DNA of 64,000 nucleotides from Tilletia caries (taxonomy: Eukaryota; Basidiomycota; Exobasidiomycetes; Tilletiales; Tilletiaceae). Of this stretch, positions 44,619 to 57,007 are shown one piece after another; the stretch's first letter is position 1, and each line of letters begins with the position of its first letter. The notes beneath the pieces were generated by a model. The model was not told where the DNA came from. It ran no database searches and saw nothing but the letters and a program-made list of their open reading frames with translations. The DNA lies in assembly GCA_032718865.1 (NCBI GenBank), contig JALUTQ010000007.1, positions 806,001 to 870,000 on the forward strand, read 5' to 3'. Made by a program: the position numbers and the translations under genes.

Positions 44619-45865
44619 CTATGCCACTCGAAGAAGAGGACTCCTTTCGCCAGTGCGAGGCTCGTGGTCCATGTCAGCTGACCTTGATTGCAGCAAATCG
44701 TCTTCGCCGTCATTTGCTGCCAGTAGAGGATCGGCCGCAGTTCCGTTGGTCTCGCTCGGTTGACGAAGATCTCCTGAACCCGCAGGTCGATGTCCCTCCT
44801 CCAGCTCTTCGCGCTGTTCAAAGTCGGCCAAGATGCGCTGCGTCGTGATCCAGAGATAGTGTCCCGTGCCCCATCCCACGAGGACACCAACAGCGATGTA
44901 CACCCAATTGAGAATCCGAACCTGCAACGGTAAGCTCTGACCATCGTTGTCGAGGAGCTCGAACATCTTGCTGCCGACGAAAACGTGTAGGAGTAGCTTG
45001 GGTGTGATGCAGAGGGTGGCGAGCATGAAGGCGGGGTATGAGACGGAGTGCATCGAGGCGAAGAAGAGGTTGGAGTCTGTAAAGAGAGAAGATTCATGTT
45101 AGTTTCCTCCAGAACGTCTCGAATTTCACGTTTGTCAAACTGACAGGCAAATGGAAAGGGTGCGAGCCTGTAGAGGAGGCGAGGGAGTAGAGAACGCAAG
45201 GTTGAGCATTGTTAGGTCACTTCTGGACACACTGATTTCGACAACTCACCGCAATAGGATTACGATCCCGACTCCCTTCTGTTCTACGGCCCTCTCCATC
45301 GCACGCCAATTCCTATGCTCCTTCATGTCTTGGACCCGCCGATGCGTCGCGAAGTATCTCATCACCATTCTCGCCAATGCGAACGCCACCGTGGAGCCCA
45401 GCAGGCAGCCAGACGCAGCGACGACCCAGCCTTTCCAAACGGAATAGTTTGGACCTGCGGCGCGACTACCGAACGAAAGACCACACAGGGTCACCGCGAA
45501 TCCGTATCCGGGCATAGGTGGGATCGAGGTCAGGACGATGACCCCGAGGGCGAGCGGAATTCCAAATGGCTGCATTGCAAGCCAGACTGCGATGCGGGCG
45601 ACGTCTGTGAACAGAAAGACACAGGAGCCGTGAAGTCAGCCAGATCCCACCCGGTACTCTCCATCACGGACACAGTACAGTAAACTGAGGATGTAAACTC
45701 ACACTTGAAGATCTGATGGGGCCCGATGATGAAGATTGTGAGTGCGATGAGAGCATAGACGCATGCCAAAATCACGATGAGACGCCTTGTCGACGGTTCC
45801 CGGGCCAGCCACCATCCTCGCGCCCGAACGTAGGTTCTCGACGCGAGAGCCCGTACAGTATTCAT
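44619..45865 (-). CDS. TVP38: Tvp38/TMEM64-type Golgi membrane protein (VTT domain)
   Basis: Four exons, complement(join(44619..45076,45145..45167,45250..45604,45703..45865)), 999 nt, 332 aa. It starts MNTVRALASRTYVRARGWWL. Hydrophobic segments: RRLIVILACVYALIALTIFI; GIPLALGVIVLTSIPPMPGYG, which carries the conserved PP-x-PGYG turn; GWVVAASGCLLGSTVAFALA; MHSVSYPAFMLATLCIT; and ILNWVYIAVGVLVGWGTGHY. The F/GSRAAG and RLAPFPFAYSNLFFAS segments are typical of the VTT (SNARE-associated) domain. Yeast Tvp38 is a Golgi membrane protein; VTT relatives such as TMEM41B and VMP1 scramble lipids. The C-terminal tail is acidic and ends SPLLRVA. Exon 3 is only 23 nt. The orthology to Tvp38 itself is likely but not proven. 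Confidence 0.85.
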
Positions 45866-46700
45866 TCTTGAAAGGAAGTCCTACCACTGTTTGATTCGGA
45901 CTGTGGTGGTGGTGGCGAGCATTAAGCGTTGTGTGGGCCAAGGGATCGGGTGATGGAACTACTGACTTGGCAACTTTCCACGGACCTGCTGCCCCTCCTT
46001 CATCCTCACCTTTCGCAGGAGCACGACATCGTTCTCTCCCTGCCTGCCTGGACCAAGTGCGGGTCGCGATACGCGCCCGCATACCAAGTTGGCGCTTCGT
46101 ACCACCCCCGAAAGCGGTTCGTCCCGGGCAACCCCGCCCTCGATACTGGCACGAGCTCAGAAGCGTCAAAAACTCGATCCATTTCCACTCCGGTAACGCT
46201 CTGCTCCTTATTGGCCACCCGTCTTTACGTGCCCTCTTCGCTGCGTCCTCTGCTCGGTCCTCGGAAATTGACATTCTTTGTGCTTAACACCCCCCCCCCC
46301 CCCCCTCCTCTCCCCTTCTAGTTTGTCGCAGATTGAGCTCCGATATGTTGGCCCTAGGCGGCGACAACGCATCCGTCAACTTATGCAGGAAGGGCCACTT
46401 CGACGTGATCGACACCTTCCTCGTCCCTTTGCTGCCACAACTTGACCCTACATATCAGGACCGACGTTCGCGGCTTATACACGGCCAACGAGGAGCAAAT
46501 GGAAAAGGTCACAGAATGAGAAGGCAAGGGCCCCAGCAAAAGAGACTAAGAGACTAGTTCCAGGCGCGAGAGCTGTTCAGTTGCGATCGCGTGCCCCAAT
46601 GAGTGCCTGTTCGCTCACAAGGGGGCTTGACATCCGTCTCCTTTCGTTTTGCTGGATCTCCTAGAGCTCGTCGCTACATAGTAGTCTCTGTATGGAGACG
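45866..46700. other. intergenic, with a C homopolymer
   Basis: Upstream region of the Tvp38-type gene and of the secreted-protein relic. A run of about 16 C residues lies at 46290-46305. A small frame at 46345-46557 has no support. Confidence 0.4.
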
Positions 46701-46709
46701 ACTATATAA
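46701..46709 (+). promoter_or_regulatory. TATA box upstream of the secreted-protein relic
   Basis: An ACTATATAA-type box about 250 bp before the ATG at 46955. It is followed by a pyrimidine-rich leader, typical of a fungal secreted-protein promoter. Confidence 0.45.
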
Positions 46710-46954
46710 CGACGCGGGTCGAGCGGATTCTGATCACCCTTGCCTCTTCTCGTGTACCCGTACACCTTGGCTACTGAAGCTTTCTCCCTTCACTTGCGCC
46801 TCTCCTTTCCACTTCCATTTCACCTGAACCTCCCTGGTCGTGCCTAGACTCAGGAGAGGCCTCGGGTCTCTCCTTGCTCCCACTCCTTAACTCCTTCAGC
46901 CACATTCGTTTTATCTTTGCTTCGCCTCGTCTCTGATATCATCCCAGGAAGCAG

Positions 46955-47297
46955 ATGCGCCTATCACTGTCAGTACTCCTCGCGGCCGCCGCAGTGACGT
47001 TCTCGTCCGCGGCTTCTGCCCCGAACCCTGTTCAACCTGTCGCCACAACGACTCCAAGCCAGTCTACCGGCGTCGAACGTGCAGGGCCCGAAGCTCAAGA
47101 GCGATGCGCATGACTCGCCGCCAACTTCGTCTCGAATTCGTCTCAGCCGATCAACAACACGTTCACGGAGTACTATCCTGAGGGATCCAACCCGTCCCTA
47201 GAGCTCCTGGTGGCGCGATACCCGGAAGGAACGCTGCCTTCTGACTTCCTGTCGAACTTGCAGCAGACGCTCTCTAGCGTTGGTCCTAATATCAACT
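46955..47297 (+). pseudogene. secreted-protein gene with in-frame TGA, 3' part missing
   Basis: ATG at 46955 opens a clear signal peptide (MRLSLSVLLAAAAVTFSSAA) and a Pro/Thr-rich stretch, then a TGA at 47111-47113 after 52 codons. The same frame continues past the stop with plausible extracellular sequence (LAANFVSNSSQPINNTFTEY, PSLELLVARYPEGTLPSDF, SNLQQTLSSVGPNIN) and ends at a GTAAGT donor near 47298. No downstream exon could be found before the next gene. There are several Asn-x-Ser/Thr sites. It is most likely a recently inactivated or truncated gene; a sequencing error at the TGA cannot be excluded. Family unknown. Confidence 0.55.
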
Positions 47298-47543
47298 GTA
47301 AGTGAACCACGGTGCAAGAGAACAGCGTTTCAGGGACCGAGAAGGGGGGAAAAGGGTCATGGAATAAGTCCGCGGCAACGGGCGATCCTGGGTGAAGCGA
47401 TGAAAGCAACACAAGACAATTGAAACCATGAATAGTGCATTCATTGATCGCGTTCGCCAGTCGAATTGATACGAGTCTGAAGTTATAATAAGGAAAAGCA
47501 GAAGAATGGGCGCAGACGAACATGGAGAAGATGGGTCACAACT

Positions 47544-49745
47544 TTAGATGAGCGTAAAGGTCTCGTGTCCGCTCAAAGGATCAAAGGTCCTCCTTTCCAT
47601 CCGTGGCAGATGCTCGCTCAGGTGCTGGCCAAGCCGCTGATCACCCTCCAGTTTGGCACGAGATGTAACACTGCTCCGGATGCGGGAATCCCATATCTTG
47701 AGCACGTCCCCCTGCCGAACGCCGCGATGAGCGAGGAGGCCGGTCGACTCAAGGCAACCTCGCTCGAAAAGATTGGCGAAGATGAAAGGCTGCTGTCGCA
47801 CAACGCCGCTGTCGGTCACATACGAGGCCGGCTTGTAAGTCGTGCTGCGATTCACCGTAGTAGTAGAAGAAGAAACCGTCGGCGTGGCATTCGACGGGTC
47901 AGGTGTCCGCGTGTTCTCATCTAATGCCCAAGAAGCACCAGCGCGAGCCGCCTCCTGTCGCTCTTCCTCAAGAAGGGATTGTTGCGCTTCCTTGATGAAG
48001 TATGCTACGTCGACGACGGGAACCTCCTCCCACTGCGAAAGCTGCCAGACAACGCCGATGGTATTGTAGCGGGCCCCTTTGAAGTAGCGGAGGAGCCAAG
48101 CTGCGGGGAGGACAATGATGAAGGCGCCGGTGAAGATCAGGAGCAGGTGGAGAAGGATGGATTTGGCACCGCTGGTCCGTTGGAGCGTCGTTAGGAATCG
48201 AGACAGGTCGTTGTCTGCTTCGACCAGGATGAGGTCATTTTCAACGCCGAACGTAACCTCGATGCGGCGCTTGTTCATCATGGACGTGGGGTACAGTTCT
48301 TCAACGACCTCTCTGATGGCTGTGGATGGTAACCAATCGTCAGATGACAGATCTTTGAGGCGCAACTCAAGGTGACTCTGTGTGTTTGAGACTCACTACC
48401 TTCGAAAGCTTTGACGTCCCAGCCGGCAACACGCTTCTTGACCCTGAATGCCTTGAGCTGCTTGGCGCTCAATGTGTAGTCATCGCAAACCATGCGCGGG
48501 GTCATCTGACTCAATCCCTCAGCCGGCCGAACCTTGACATTGGCCGCCGCACCGGTTCCGATACTGATGCGCTCCGTCTTGACGCCTTCATCATACTCGG
48601 AGCGACGGACGTAGGAGATATCACTCTCGTTCGTCGGGTAGACGCCCTTCGTCCAAGGCAAGAAACGGGCTGCAGCGGAGCGCCAGAGCGCTCGCCGCTC
48701 AGCCCAGCTCGGTCGGAGCAAGACGAGATTGTCGTGTGCAGGTCCAGCCTCGATATCGGAGTCATCAGCGGCGGAGGCAAGTCGCTCGTCTCCGGAGAGG
48801 AGATGCTCGGTGTCTTGAGTGGCAGCAAAGGAGGGCGGCTGTGCTGCGGGAGTTCCCGTGGTGACTTGTGCAGGTCGGCGGAGGCGGGGTGAGTGGCGAT
48901 AAGCGTTCGGTTCTACCAGCACCTCCTGCGTCATACGCCCCCGATAGGCTATGTCTTCGTCGCCCTTGACATATACTGTTGGATTGTCGCGGACTGGATG
49001 TCGGATTGGAGAGCCATACGGGTCTGGAAGACGGGCGCTCTCGCCCACGAATGATGGCTGAAGCAGGGGACTCAAGTCGATCTCTAACGAGAAATCGATG
49101 ATAGTGACGGTATCGGTGCGGCTGTTCGATCCAACGTGGGAACGAGAAGAGCCATTGTCACACGGTCGGTGGTGGCCGGTGTGGTGCTCGCGGTACTCTT
49201 CATGCGAACCGCGGATTTTGACAGTCACCTTGGGTGGCGTGAGAGCTTCCTGCAAAACGAACCGATAGAGGGCCTCTCCTGCAGGCGGAAGGATAGAACG
49301 GGTGAGCAGACAATACGCGAGAACGTGAATTGAAGTGAGGATGGTTGAAGTACTCACCATCCTCATTGAGGTGAGCGTCATGGGTCAGGATGTTCGACTC
49401 TGCCGCCGGAATCTGAAAGTTCCCGAGGAGTTTGCTCGGAACCGTGTCGGCAGGCTCCTTCTTTCGGCCTCCTGAGTACACTTGCGGAGTATGAACAGAA
49501 AAGTTCGGAGGAGGGTCGCTGACATCGAGCTCTCCATTTGCAGTGTCGTGACTGGGCTTGACCTCAGATCCGAGGGGATCCCCCTTAAGAGTGGGGTTTT
49601 TCTTCGCGTCGATCGGCGTGGGACTCGGGATGACTGCCTGTCCATCATCGGCCCGCATACGAGAGCTCGAGGAGCCCTGGGAGGGCTGAGGAGCCACATC
49701 TGCATACGAGGGCGGAAGCTCGCTCTCTGCTGGAACGAAGGCCAT
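47544..49745 (-). CDS. conserved-looking single-pass membrane protein of unknown function
   Basis: Three exons, complement(join(47544..48319,48400..49278,49358..49745)), 2043 nt, 680 aa. The N-terminus (MAFVPAESELPPSYADVAP) contains a PPSY motif. A globular region follows (KLLGNFQIPAAESNILTHDA, GEALYRFVLQEALTPPKVTV, IIDFSLEIDLSPLLQPSFVG). A basic/acidic middle leads to MVCDDYTLSAKQLKAFRVKK and VAGWDVKAFEG. One hydrophobic helix (about LLHLLLIFTGAFIIVLPAAW) precedes RYFKGARYNTIGVVWQLSQW and an acidic C-terminal tail. It has the look of a widespread fungal family but I cannot name it or give a function. No signal peptide. It is divergent from the gene at 50128 with 382 bp between starts. Confidence 0.8.
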
Positions 49746-50127
49746 TGTCCTCGATCTGTGAAGATAAGCACGAGATTGAAGAGAGAGCGAGGGAAGGAGA
49801 CAGGGGGGCAGAAAGCAGGGAGCCGGGAGCACCTGGTGGTAAGCGTCAATCCGAAGCACAAAGAAGGGGAGGACAAAGGTATCAGCCTTCCTTGATCGCT
49901 CCTGCTACGTTACTGTCTGGGAAGTAAGTTACTTCCCAGTTCCCACAGATGAAGCGGGGGGGGGGGTTGTTGCTGAGTTGCGGGCGCAGTACACAGCTAC
50001 GCCCATCGAATCAATTTAGATTTCGAAGCTTCCAACCACGTGGAACGATCGCCAGCCACACTTGGGTGCACGCTCGCCTTACATACACATTGCCCGCTCC
50101 AATCATCCACACTGTACTTTCGCTCAA

Positions 50128-51659
50128 ATGATGGCCACTCAAGACAGAGATTCTCGCTCCGGCCCTACAGGTGCACCCGCCTCTGCCGGATCACGGCGAG
50201 CGCAAGCCGCCCTGGCACAGTGCGAGGACATGCTCCATCTTGCCGACACGGTCACCAACTTAAACACGTCGGTACACCAACTCTCAGACCACCTCGAAGC
50301 TGTTCGAGGTTTCGTGTCATCGGTGGCTCGGAACAACAACTCTCTAATTCCTTCCGTACCTCGAGATGTTGCAAGTCTTGCGGAAGGCGCGACTGCAGGT
50401 CTGCGGTTACGAGTGATGGAACAATTGCACGAGCGGGTGGGGCAACTCGTGCAGGCCGAGCTCGACACATTCAGCCGTTTCGTTCGGGCTGTTCTGGACG
50501 GTGGATTGCGAGCCGTCCATACCGGGCAGCCAGACGGACAGAGCATCTTGCCGCAACCAGGTTCGTTTCTGCCTCTTGTCCCCGCTCCATAGCTCCGCAT
50601 CTGAAGATTCTGCCTTTTCACTCTGCAGAGATTGATCCGCTCGGCTTCCTCTTCCTTGAGCTGGAACAAGGGTCCAATTACCCACCTGGCTCATCTTCTA
50701 CGCCCCATCCCGGACAGAACACCGCCCTAGAACAATCTCGGAACCTGAACAGCACACTGAAAGGTCGCCTTAACGCCGAGTCCCAACTCTTGGAAACAGT
50801 GTTGGTAGCCGTCAGCAATGCGGCTGGCCGTCTCGGGGCTCGCGTCAACGCATGGACAATTGGGCTAGGTCGCGTCTACGATCACCTCGACAGGCTACAG
50901 AAGGACCGGAATGTGGCGGTATTATCAGAAAAGGCTGCACAATCGGCGCCCATCGGAGAGATCGGTCACCAACACGTCGGTCGGCTGCAAGAGCGATACA
51001 GCAGCCTGGCTCAAAGCGCAATCGAAGCGCTGCTGGGCGAGCTTGTGCATCAAGTCACATTACATTCCGTCGACGATGGCACCCCAACAAGTCACGTAGA
51101 CGAAATCGATCGAATGGCAGAGGTGGCTGCGAAGGCGGTGTTCGGGTACAAGGTCGTCGACAATCTACATCAGCGCCGATCCGTTTTGCGCGTTCTGGTT
51201 CAAAATGACTCTGAGGCGACTGCTATTCCAGGACAGCGCCTACTCGCAGAGGAAAATATCCAGGATGCCCTCAAGACGACGAAGGCGCGGTGTCTGGAGA
51301 GCTGGCGAGGTCTGGCCATCGATCGCGCGGTTTTGGAACACGCTGCCGCCGTGCAAGAGAGTGAACAGCGAGTTGGTATCGATGGCGACGCTGAGCCATC
51401 GTCAATGCCGACTGCACTCTTGCGCGCAATCGAGGCACTGAAAGCCAGCGTGTATGAGCTCGGATTTGACCATGCCCGCTCATATCTACCTAGCTCCCCG
51501 TCGCTGGTGACAGCCTTTGTCGAAAGGCTCGAAGTAAGTCGGGGTACCACCCTTCTCAAGGCGATTGCAGAGGGGCAGACGCAGGAAATGTCGCTGGACG
51601 ACGAGGCTATCGGCAACATCATTCTGGTGGCTCTCGGCCCACTGGCTAGTCAGAGATGA
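50128..51659 (+). CDS. helical protein of unknown function
   Basis: Two exons, join(50128..50560,50629..51659), 1464 nt, 487 aa. The donor is GTTCGT and the intron only 68 nt. It starts MMATQDRDSRSG. The whole chain is Leu/Ala/Gln-rich and helical with coiled-coil character (CEDMLHLADTVTNLNTSVHQ, LRLRVMEQLHERVGQLVQAE, LQERYSSLAQSAIEALLGEL). It has no membrane segment, no zinc sites and no catalytic motif. A tethering-complex or kinetochore-type subunit would fit this composition, but there is no recognisable signature, so this is speculation. Internal ATGs exist; the first was chosen because of the upstream pyrimidine-rich leader. Confidence 0.7.
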
Positions 51660-52118
51660 CCGATGGCTGGCGCAGCGCAGCGCTCAGAAACACGGGAACG
51701 ACAGATAGGCGAGTGGTATGCACTGTGAACACTCCCCAAACTGCCGTCCTCAAGACCAACCTTTGGTAGATGTGTCACCCCTTGGCCCTTGATATGACTC
51801 CCTGTACAAACTTTTTCAGCAGCAAAAAGACCTTCGGACCATGGGTGGGGCATTTTTTGGGGCTCCAGAATTGGCGTGAGTACTGATACAGATGATGGGA
51901 CAGAAAAGCTACAGGTGAAGGAATGTGTGGGCGGCCAGAAACTCAGCGCGTCCGTTTCTTGCCGAAAGACAAATATCCCAGGGACGGCGATGATGTGCCG
52001 CTGTCGACGATGAAACGTCCGGAATGGAATTGGTGAAGGAGTGGGGGTTGGGTTTCGCAAGTTGATTTCTAGGATGCCTGCTGCGTGTTCGAATGGGCAA
52101 GCAAGATCCGTCTTCTTC
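51660..52118. other. convergent intergenic region
   Basis: 3' flanks of the helical protein (+) and the four-helix membrane protein (-). A minus-strand open frame (51650-52060) has no support. No gene recognised. Confidence 0.4.
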
Positions 52119-54313
52119 TCAGACGTGGGGCGACGAGACGTGCGGCGAAAGAAAGGAGGCGGAGGCAGGAGTTGCGCCAGCCGAGGGTGATGCCACCAGG
52201 CCTACGTCGGACATAAAGTCAATCGGCAAGCAGACGGAGTGGTGGGAACGGTGTCCCTGCCGTCTTCCCCCCATCGGCGGTCCGCGGAGAGGCGAAAGGG
52301 TTCGACTGCTCAGGCTGACGCTTCGGTCACGCATGTCGACCGCCGCTGTCGGTGTCTCGACTCGGAGCTGGTTCTCGGATGGGGCTGGTGAGGACGGTTG
52401 GAGCTGGATCCTTCCTGTGCTCGATGACCATGGCTCAGTGTTCGGAACTGGCACCGATACTTGGCTCTTCTCGGCGACGACGTCATGAGCCTCATCGTCG
52501 CTGGCCATGCTTTCCACCGCCCCTTCCTTCCACCAGCCATCCTGGGAAGCAGAAGAAGAGGCGACAAAGATGCCCAATTCCCGTGCAACTTTGTACTGCA
52601 CGAACAGGATGGCCGCAACAGGTAGAGCGAGTTGGGCGATGAACAGGGCCAGGAACTGAGCCTGTGCTGTGGGTGAGCCGACGTTGGAGTCATGAGCGTG
52701 CATCGGAGCACCCTCACGCCCGCCCGCCTCTGAAAACAAGGACGAATGCACCATGCCCACAATCGATGATGATTTCGCCGCCGCCGCCGCCGCCGCCGCT
52801 CGTCTCCGTTTAGCCGAGGCCGTGGCAGCCAAGCTCTGGAGGGCGACACAGGCGACCAGCGTCTGCACGAGCACGTGAACGCGCATTAGCCGGGCGCAGA
52901 AGGCCCCCAGGGGCCGGTAGATCGTCTTGCCGAATCTTCGTTGTCCCGGGGCGAGGAGGGTGAGGAGGGAGAGCGCGGCACAGCCTGGCTGTGCGAGGAC
53001 GAAGACGACAAGACTGGCATTGGCCACGTCGGGATCTGGGTCCAACAGAGCAGATCGAACAAAAATCAGATACGACTGCTTTTGAAAAATCACACAGGCC
53101 GGGCGACCGATGGGACGGACGGACGGAGCGGAACTATGTACTCACCTTTGGAGATCTGCCATGCACACAGTCCATAAAGGCCTATTGATACGGCGGTCAA
53201 GGCGAGGGCGAGTCTGCCGCGGGACCATGGCTGATGAGCTGACAATACGCCCTTCTTGTTGCTCTTGACCATGAGTTTCTCCTCATCCTCCTCCTTCAGT
53301 CCCACCCTTTGTTTGCCCCCCTCAGACGACGCAGAGACGATTCGTTCTGAGCAAGGACTCGGCAGGTGCAGCTCTCGAGTGGCTACCGCACGCTGCTCGG
53401 GGGTCTGCAGCTGCTGCTCTGGTTGTTGAACTGCTACTGCTGCTGAGCGGATCCGACGAGTCGCACTGCTTCGGGGCGAGCGAGCAATGGCGACATCACG
53501 CTCGAAGGCGTCCAAAAGGACGCTACCGCTCGCAACGGTGTCATCGTCTGCACTGTCGACTCTGATCCGAGAACGATCATTCTGGGACCGACTGCGGGCG
53601 AGACCAAAGGCATGCGAAGGGTCGGTGTTGGTTGCTCCATTGCTGAGTCCAAGAACCGACTCCTGCAGACGAGCCGAGGTGCGGTGGGCGTCGTCCATGT
53701 GGGCTGCGAGAGAGGAGCCCGGACCGGCTGCTGGGGCGTGCCCGTTGGATTTTCGGGTTGCCGAGCTGAGGGAGTGGTACTGCCGCAGCGGGGGACTTGC
53801 TGGTGTTGCGGACCCTGAAGCCGGCTGACTTGGCGCCCTTGCGGTGCTGGCTAAGGAAGCTGGAGAAGAAGAAAACGACGAGGACGGTGTGGGTGCCGAT
53901 GCCAGGGACTCGGCTGCTTCGAGCCGGAGCGAGGCGACGCGAGGACTGGCCCGGAATGGGTACGGACTGATGCCAGCTGCTGAACTCGGGGAGCAGGTGG
54001 GCAAGAGAGGGCCTGCGCTTGATTGTCGTGCGGCTGGTGAGACCGCAGGGAGGCCTTCCAAGTTGAAGATGTCGTACAGTTCGTCGAGACCAGCCTGCAG
54101 GTACGGACGGGCGGAGCTGGAGATGCTCATCGACCACGATCGCTGATGGGATGCTGACTTCTGCAGGTGTCTCGGCTGCCGCACATGCTGGTCAAGAGGA
54201 GCATGCTGCTGCGCCTTGTAGTCCGGCAGGGGCGAGTATGACATGGGGCGAGTCCTGCTGTCGTCGAGTCTGTCCAGACCGGATGTCTGGAGGGGTGCAA
54301 GTTTGGGGACCAT
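52119..54313 (-). CDS. membrane protein with about four transmembrane helices, unknown function
   Basis: Two exons, complement(join(52119..53035,53146..54313)), 2085 nt, 694 aa. Start MVPKLAPLQTSG was chosen for its ACCATGG context. A long disordered Ser/Ala-rich N-terminus (about 380 residues) is followed by hydrophobic helices RLALALTAVSIGLYGLCAW, ASLVVFVLAQPGCAALSLL, VHVLVQTLVACVALQSLAA and FLALFIAQLALPVAAILFV, then a Ser/Pro-rich C-terminus. A GCC trinucleotide run encodes eight consecutive Ala (about 52777-52800). The intron acceptor was placed at 53036/53037 because it alone keeps the helix frame. The family is not recognised. Confidence 0.75.
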
Positions 54314-55004
54314 GGTCGCTGGACGCTGGCTGACCGTTTTGTACTTGAGAAGTTTGCGCCTTCGATTTGGGCGGGCACCGCTTTGTTCGCGAGCGGCAGA
54401 ATGAGATGAGAGACCTCTCGCAGGCGGCGGCAGGCTACAGCAGGCTGCCAAGTGCCGAGATATTTCTGTCTGTAGTTTTGGGGCGATGGGATTCCTTTGT
54501 TGGTGTCTTTAATGCTTATGAAAGACCCTAAGTCGCTCGCCGAGGTAGGGCTGAGGCGCTGAGGGCTGAGTTGGAGATGGACTCTGGAGAGACACAAAGG
54601 AGATCTGGAAGGAAGGGGGGGGGGGGGAAGGGGGGGGACTTGGGAGCGGTCAGCGGTGAGTTGGAGTGGGATGAGCCTTGCTTTAGTATACTGGTACGAC
54701 AGAAAGGACACCGTCAGCAGAGAGTGCAAGTTACAGTAGTAGTGCTATAAGAGCCAAGGCGGCGTTCCTGGGTCCCGCCCGCGTGAGCACAGAGCAGCCC
54801 CTGCCCCGCGGAACTCCCTTTCCATGCCATTGTCTGTCATGCTCATGCTGCGCTCATGCGCTCATGCGCTGATCCGATCCAACTGCCAAAAAGCAAAACG
54901 CCCCCTCCGGAGTGCAAAACCGGGCAGGCGGATCGCGCCGGTGCGTCTCGCCGACGGAACCTGTTACCTGCTTCATTTTGTCTCTCTGCTCGTCTGACAT
55001 TTTA
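54314..55004. other. upstream region of the four-helix protein
   Basis: Contains G-runs at about 54614-54648 and the promoter of the minus-strand gene. No gene recognised between the ATG at 54313 and the mobile element. Confidence 0.4.
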
Positions 55005-56242
55005 CAGCAACCTGCAAAATGGATGACACTCGATAAGTTGCTGTGTGCACACACTTAAAAGTTTGAGACCCGAAAGTCTGAGCGTCTCAAGCGTCCCAAG
55101 TGTGTGACGATTCATTCACATTTCACGCATTCTTTCGTTCGCCTGCGCAGACGTCAAACTTCATGCTGCCTCATGCCTCATGCTTCATGAGACAGGAAGG
55201 TCTTGATGGATGCGCGACTGTAGCGCGCTGTTACAGGTTCCCGGAAAAGAAGAGAAAACGCGAAGAGGAAGAAGGAGCGCGCGGGATAGCGAATGAAGGA
55301 GGGAGGGGGAAAATAGAGAGCCGAGAACAGCATATGTTGAGAGAGACACTGTCGAGAGCGCTCTGATCTGACACGGCAACAGAGACCGAGTCTCCCCTTC
55401 CTCGCTGATGCGTCCTCGCCACCGAAACGGGCGACCCCGGCCGACTGATCGCCTGCGGGACCCGTACCACGCGCCCACCGATACTGTGCTGCTCGAACGA
55501 GTCTGGGGAGTGTGTGGGACAATGTGTACCTGTGGGGGGGGGTGGGCGGGGAAGCATGTTGGACGATATGAGCTTGCATCGGCGTGAATTGTGAATGAAG
55601 CCATGTGGCTTGTGAGGCAGGGAGACCCCAGGCAGGAGCCGCAGGAGATGAGCTTGGGCTGGTCGCCTCGGTCGGTACTGGTGGAGGAGTTCGGAAGAAG
55701 ATGAGCTGGGCTGCGGTTTCGGCTGCTCTCCTGGCTCGTCCTCTCTTGCGTCTGCGTGATGCGTCTGCGGCCATCGATATCCTCCGTCCTCGTTGCCGTT
55801 GTCGAAAGCAGTCTTGATGCGGTCGGTGAGTCGGTCACAGGCACGGGTACTTGTAGGACAAGAAGTTGGGGAGACGGGAGAAAGAGAGAGGGATATGAGA
55901 GAGGCCTGGATGGAGACTAGAGAGTAGAAAAGATATTAAGTGAGGTAAGTGAAGAAAGCAAAGGTCAGCAAGAGAGGGGTGAGCAACGAAGCAGGAGCGG
56001 GAGAGAAAGAAGAGCAGAGACACCATAGTGTCAAGAGTCCAAGATTGAAGTACTCTGCCGTATGCGAGCACGCTGAAGGGATTAATCCTCCTCAGTAAAT
56101 GTTGAGTGAGTGCTGATTCTCGCGACGTGGGTTGGGTGGTGTGACTCAGCCATATGGGTATCGCTGCAGTCTTTCGGGTCTCAAACTTTTAAGTGTGTGC
56201 ACACAGCAATTTATCGAGTGTCATCCATTTTGCAGGTTGCTG
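55005..56242. mobile_element. 1.24-kb TA-flanked element with 76-bp inverted repeats
   Basis: Inverted repeats 55005-55080 and 56167-56242 match with about two differences, start CAGCAACCTGC and are flanked by TA on both sides (55003-55004 and 56243-56244). TA duplication and a CAG start fit the Tc1/mariner-pogo (Fot1-like) group. The interior has open frames on the minus strand (55178-55844) with no DDE transposase, so the element is non-autonomous. It may have captured host sequence, since it includes GTTCCCGG- and Ser/Arg-rich frames of unknown origin. Confidence 0.85.
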
Positions 56243-56244
56243 TA

Positions 56245-57007
56245 AGACACAGTTAAATTGACCCTATTGGCCGTTCTCCCGTTCTGAGTTCTCCAGTCTC
56301 CCCCAGTCGGCGACTTTTGACAGGTTACGGAGGCATGAGATCTCGTCCTCGCACAGGTCACAACTCACAGCGGCGAGTCTCCATCGGATGCTCGAATATC
56401 TTTCCGGGACGGGACCGTCTCGCCGAGTCCTCGCCCTACTGGGTTCCTTAAGAATTATGATCGCAGTCCATCAGGCATCAGGTCAGCTTCGGAAGCGATT
56501 GTTGCGGCCCACGGCATGATGAACATTAAAGTAAGAGTGTAGCGGGGAAAGGAAGCCGTGGGAATCGAGAGCGTTTGCCAAGCCGGGAAGACTTTGAGGC
56601 TTACACCTCAGCTGGCCGGAGGTAGGAGCGGGATCCAATATCATGCCTCAGCACTCAGCAGCATGTTGAAGACGTCCTTCCGCTGCGTGGTGGTCAAAGC
56701 TCGAAGTCGATGAAGTCATAGTACGAAACATGCCTGCTCACGCGCTCGCGTCTCCTCCCGTCGCGGTGGTTCCAAATCTCGCACGGCCGAGGTCCATGCT
56801 CGCAATGTTACGAGTGCAATAGATTCGTATAAGTTGCTTATGTGGCTGGCGAAATGATGAGGCAAGGAGTGCCGCGCAGAGGAGATGGAGGTGTTAGGCG
56901 TCGTGATGTCCGTGGGCTCGTGGGTCGTGACCGCGTGACCGCAGGACCCGCCGCCTGAACATTCGATGACCCAAAAAGAGTCCAGCGCTCGGGGCCGTCG
57001 TGAACAA
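56245..57007. other. intergenic
   Basis: Between the mobile element and the 3' end of the MBOAT gene. No open frame with splice support and no RNA gene recognised. Confidence 0.4.

Noticed and set aside
51650..52060. 136-codon minus-strand open frame between convergent genes
   Set aside because: Pro/Ser-rich translation with no family resemblance, overlapping the 3' flank of a well-supported gene.
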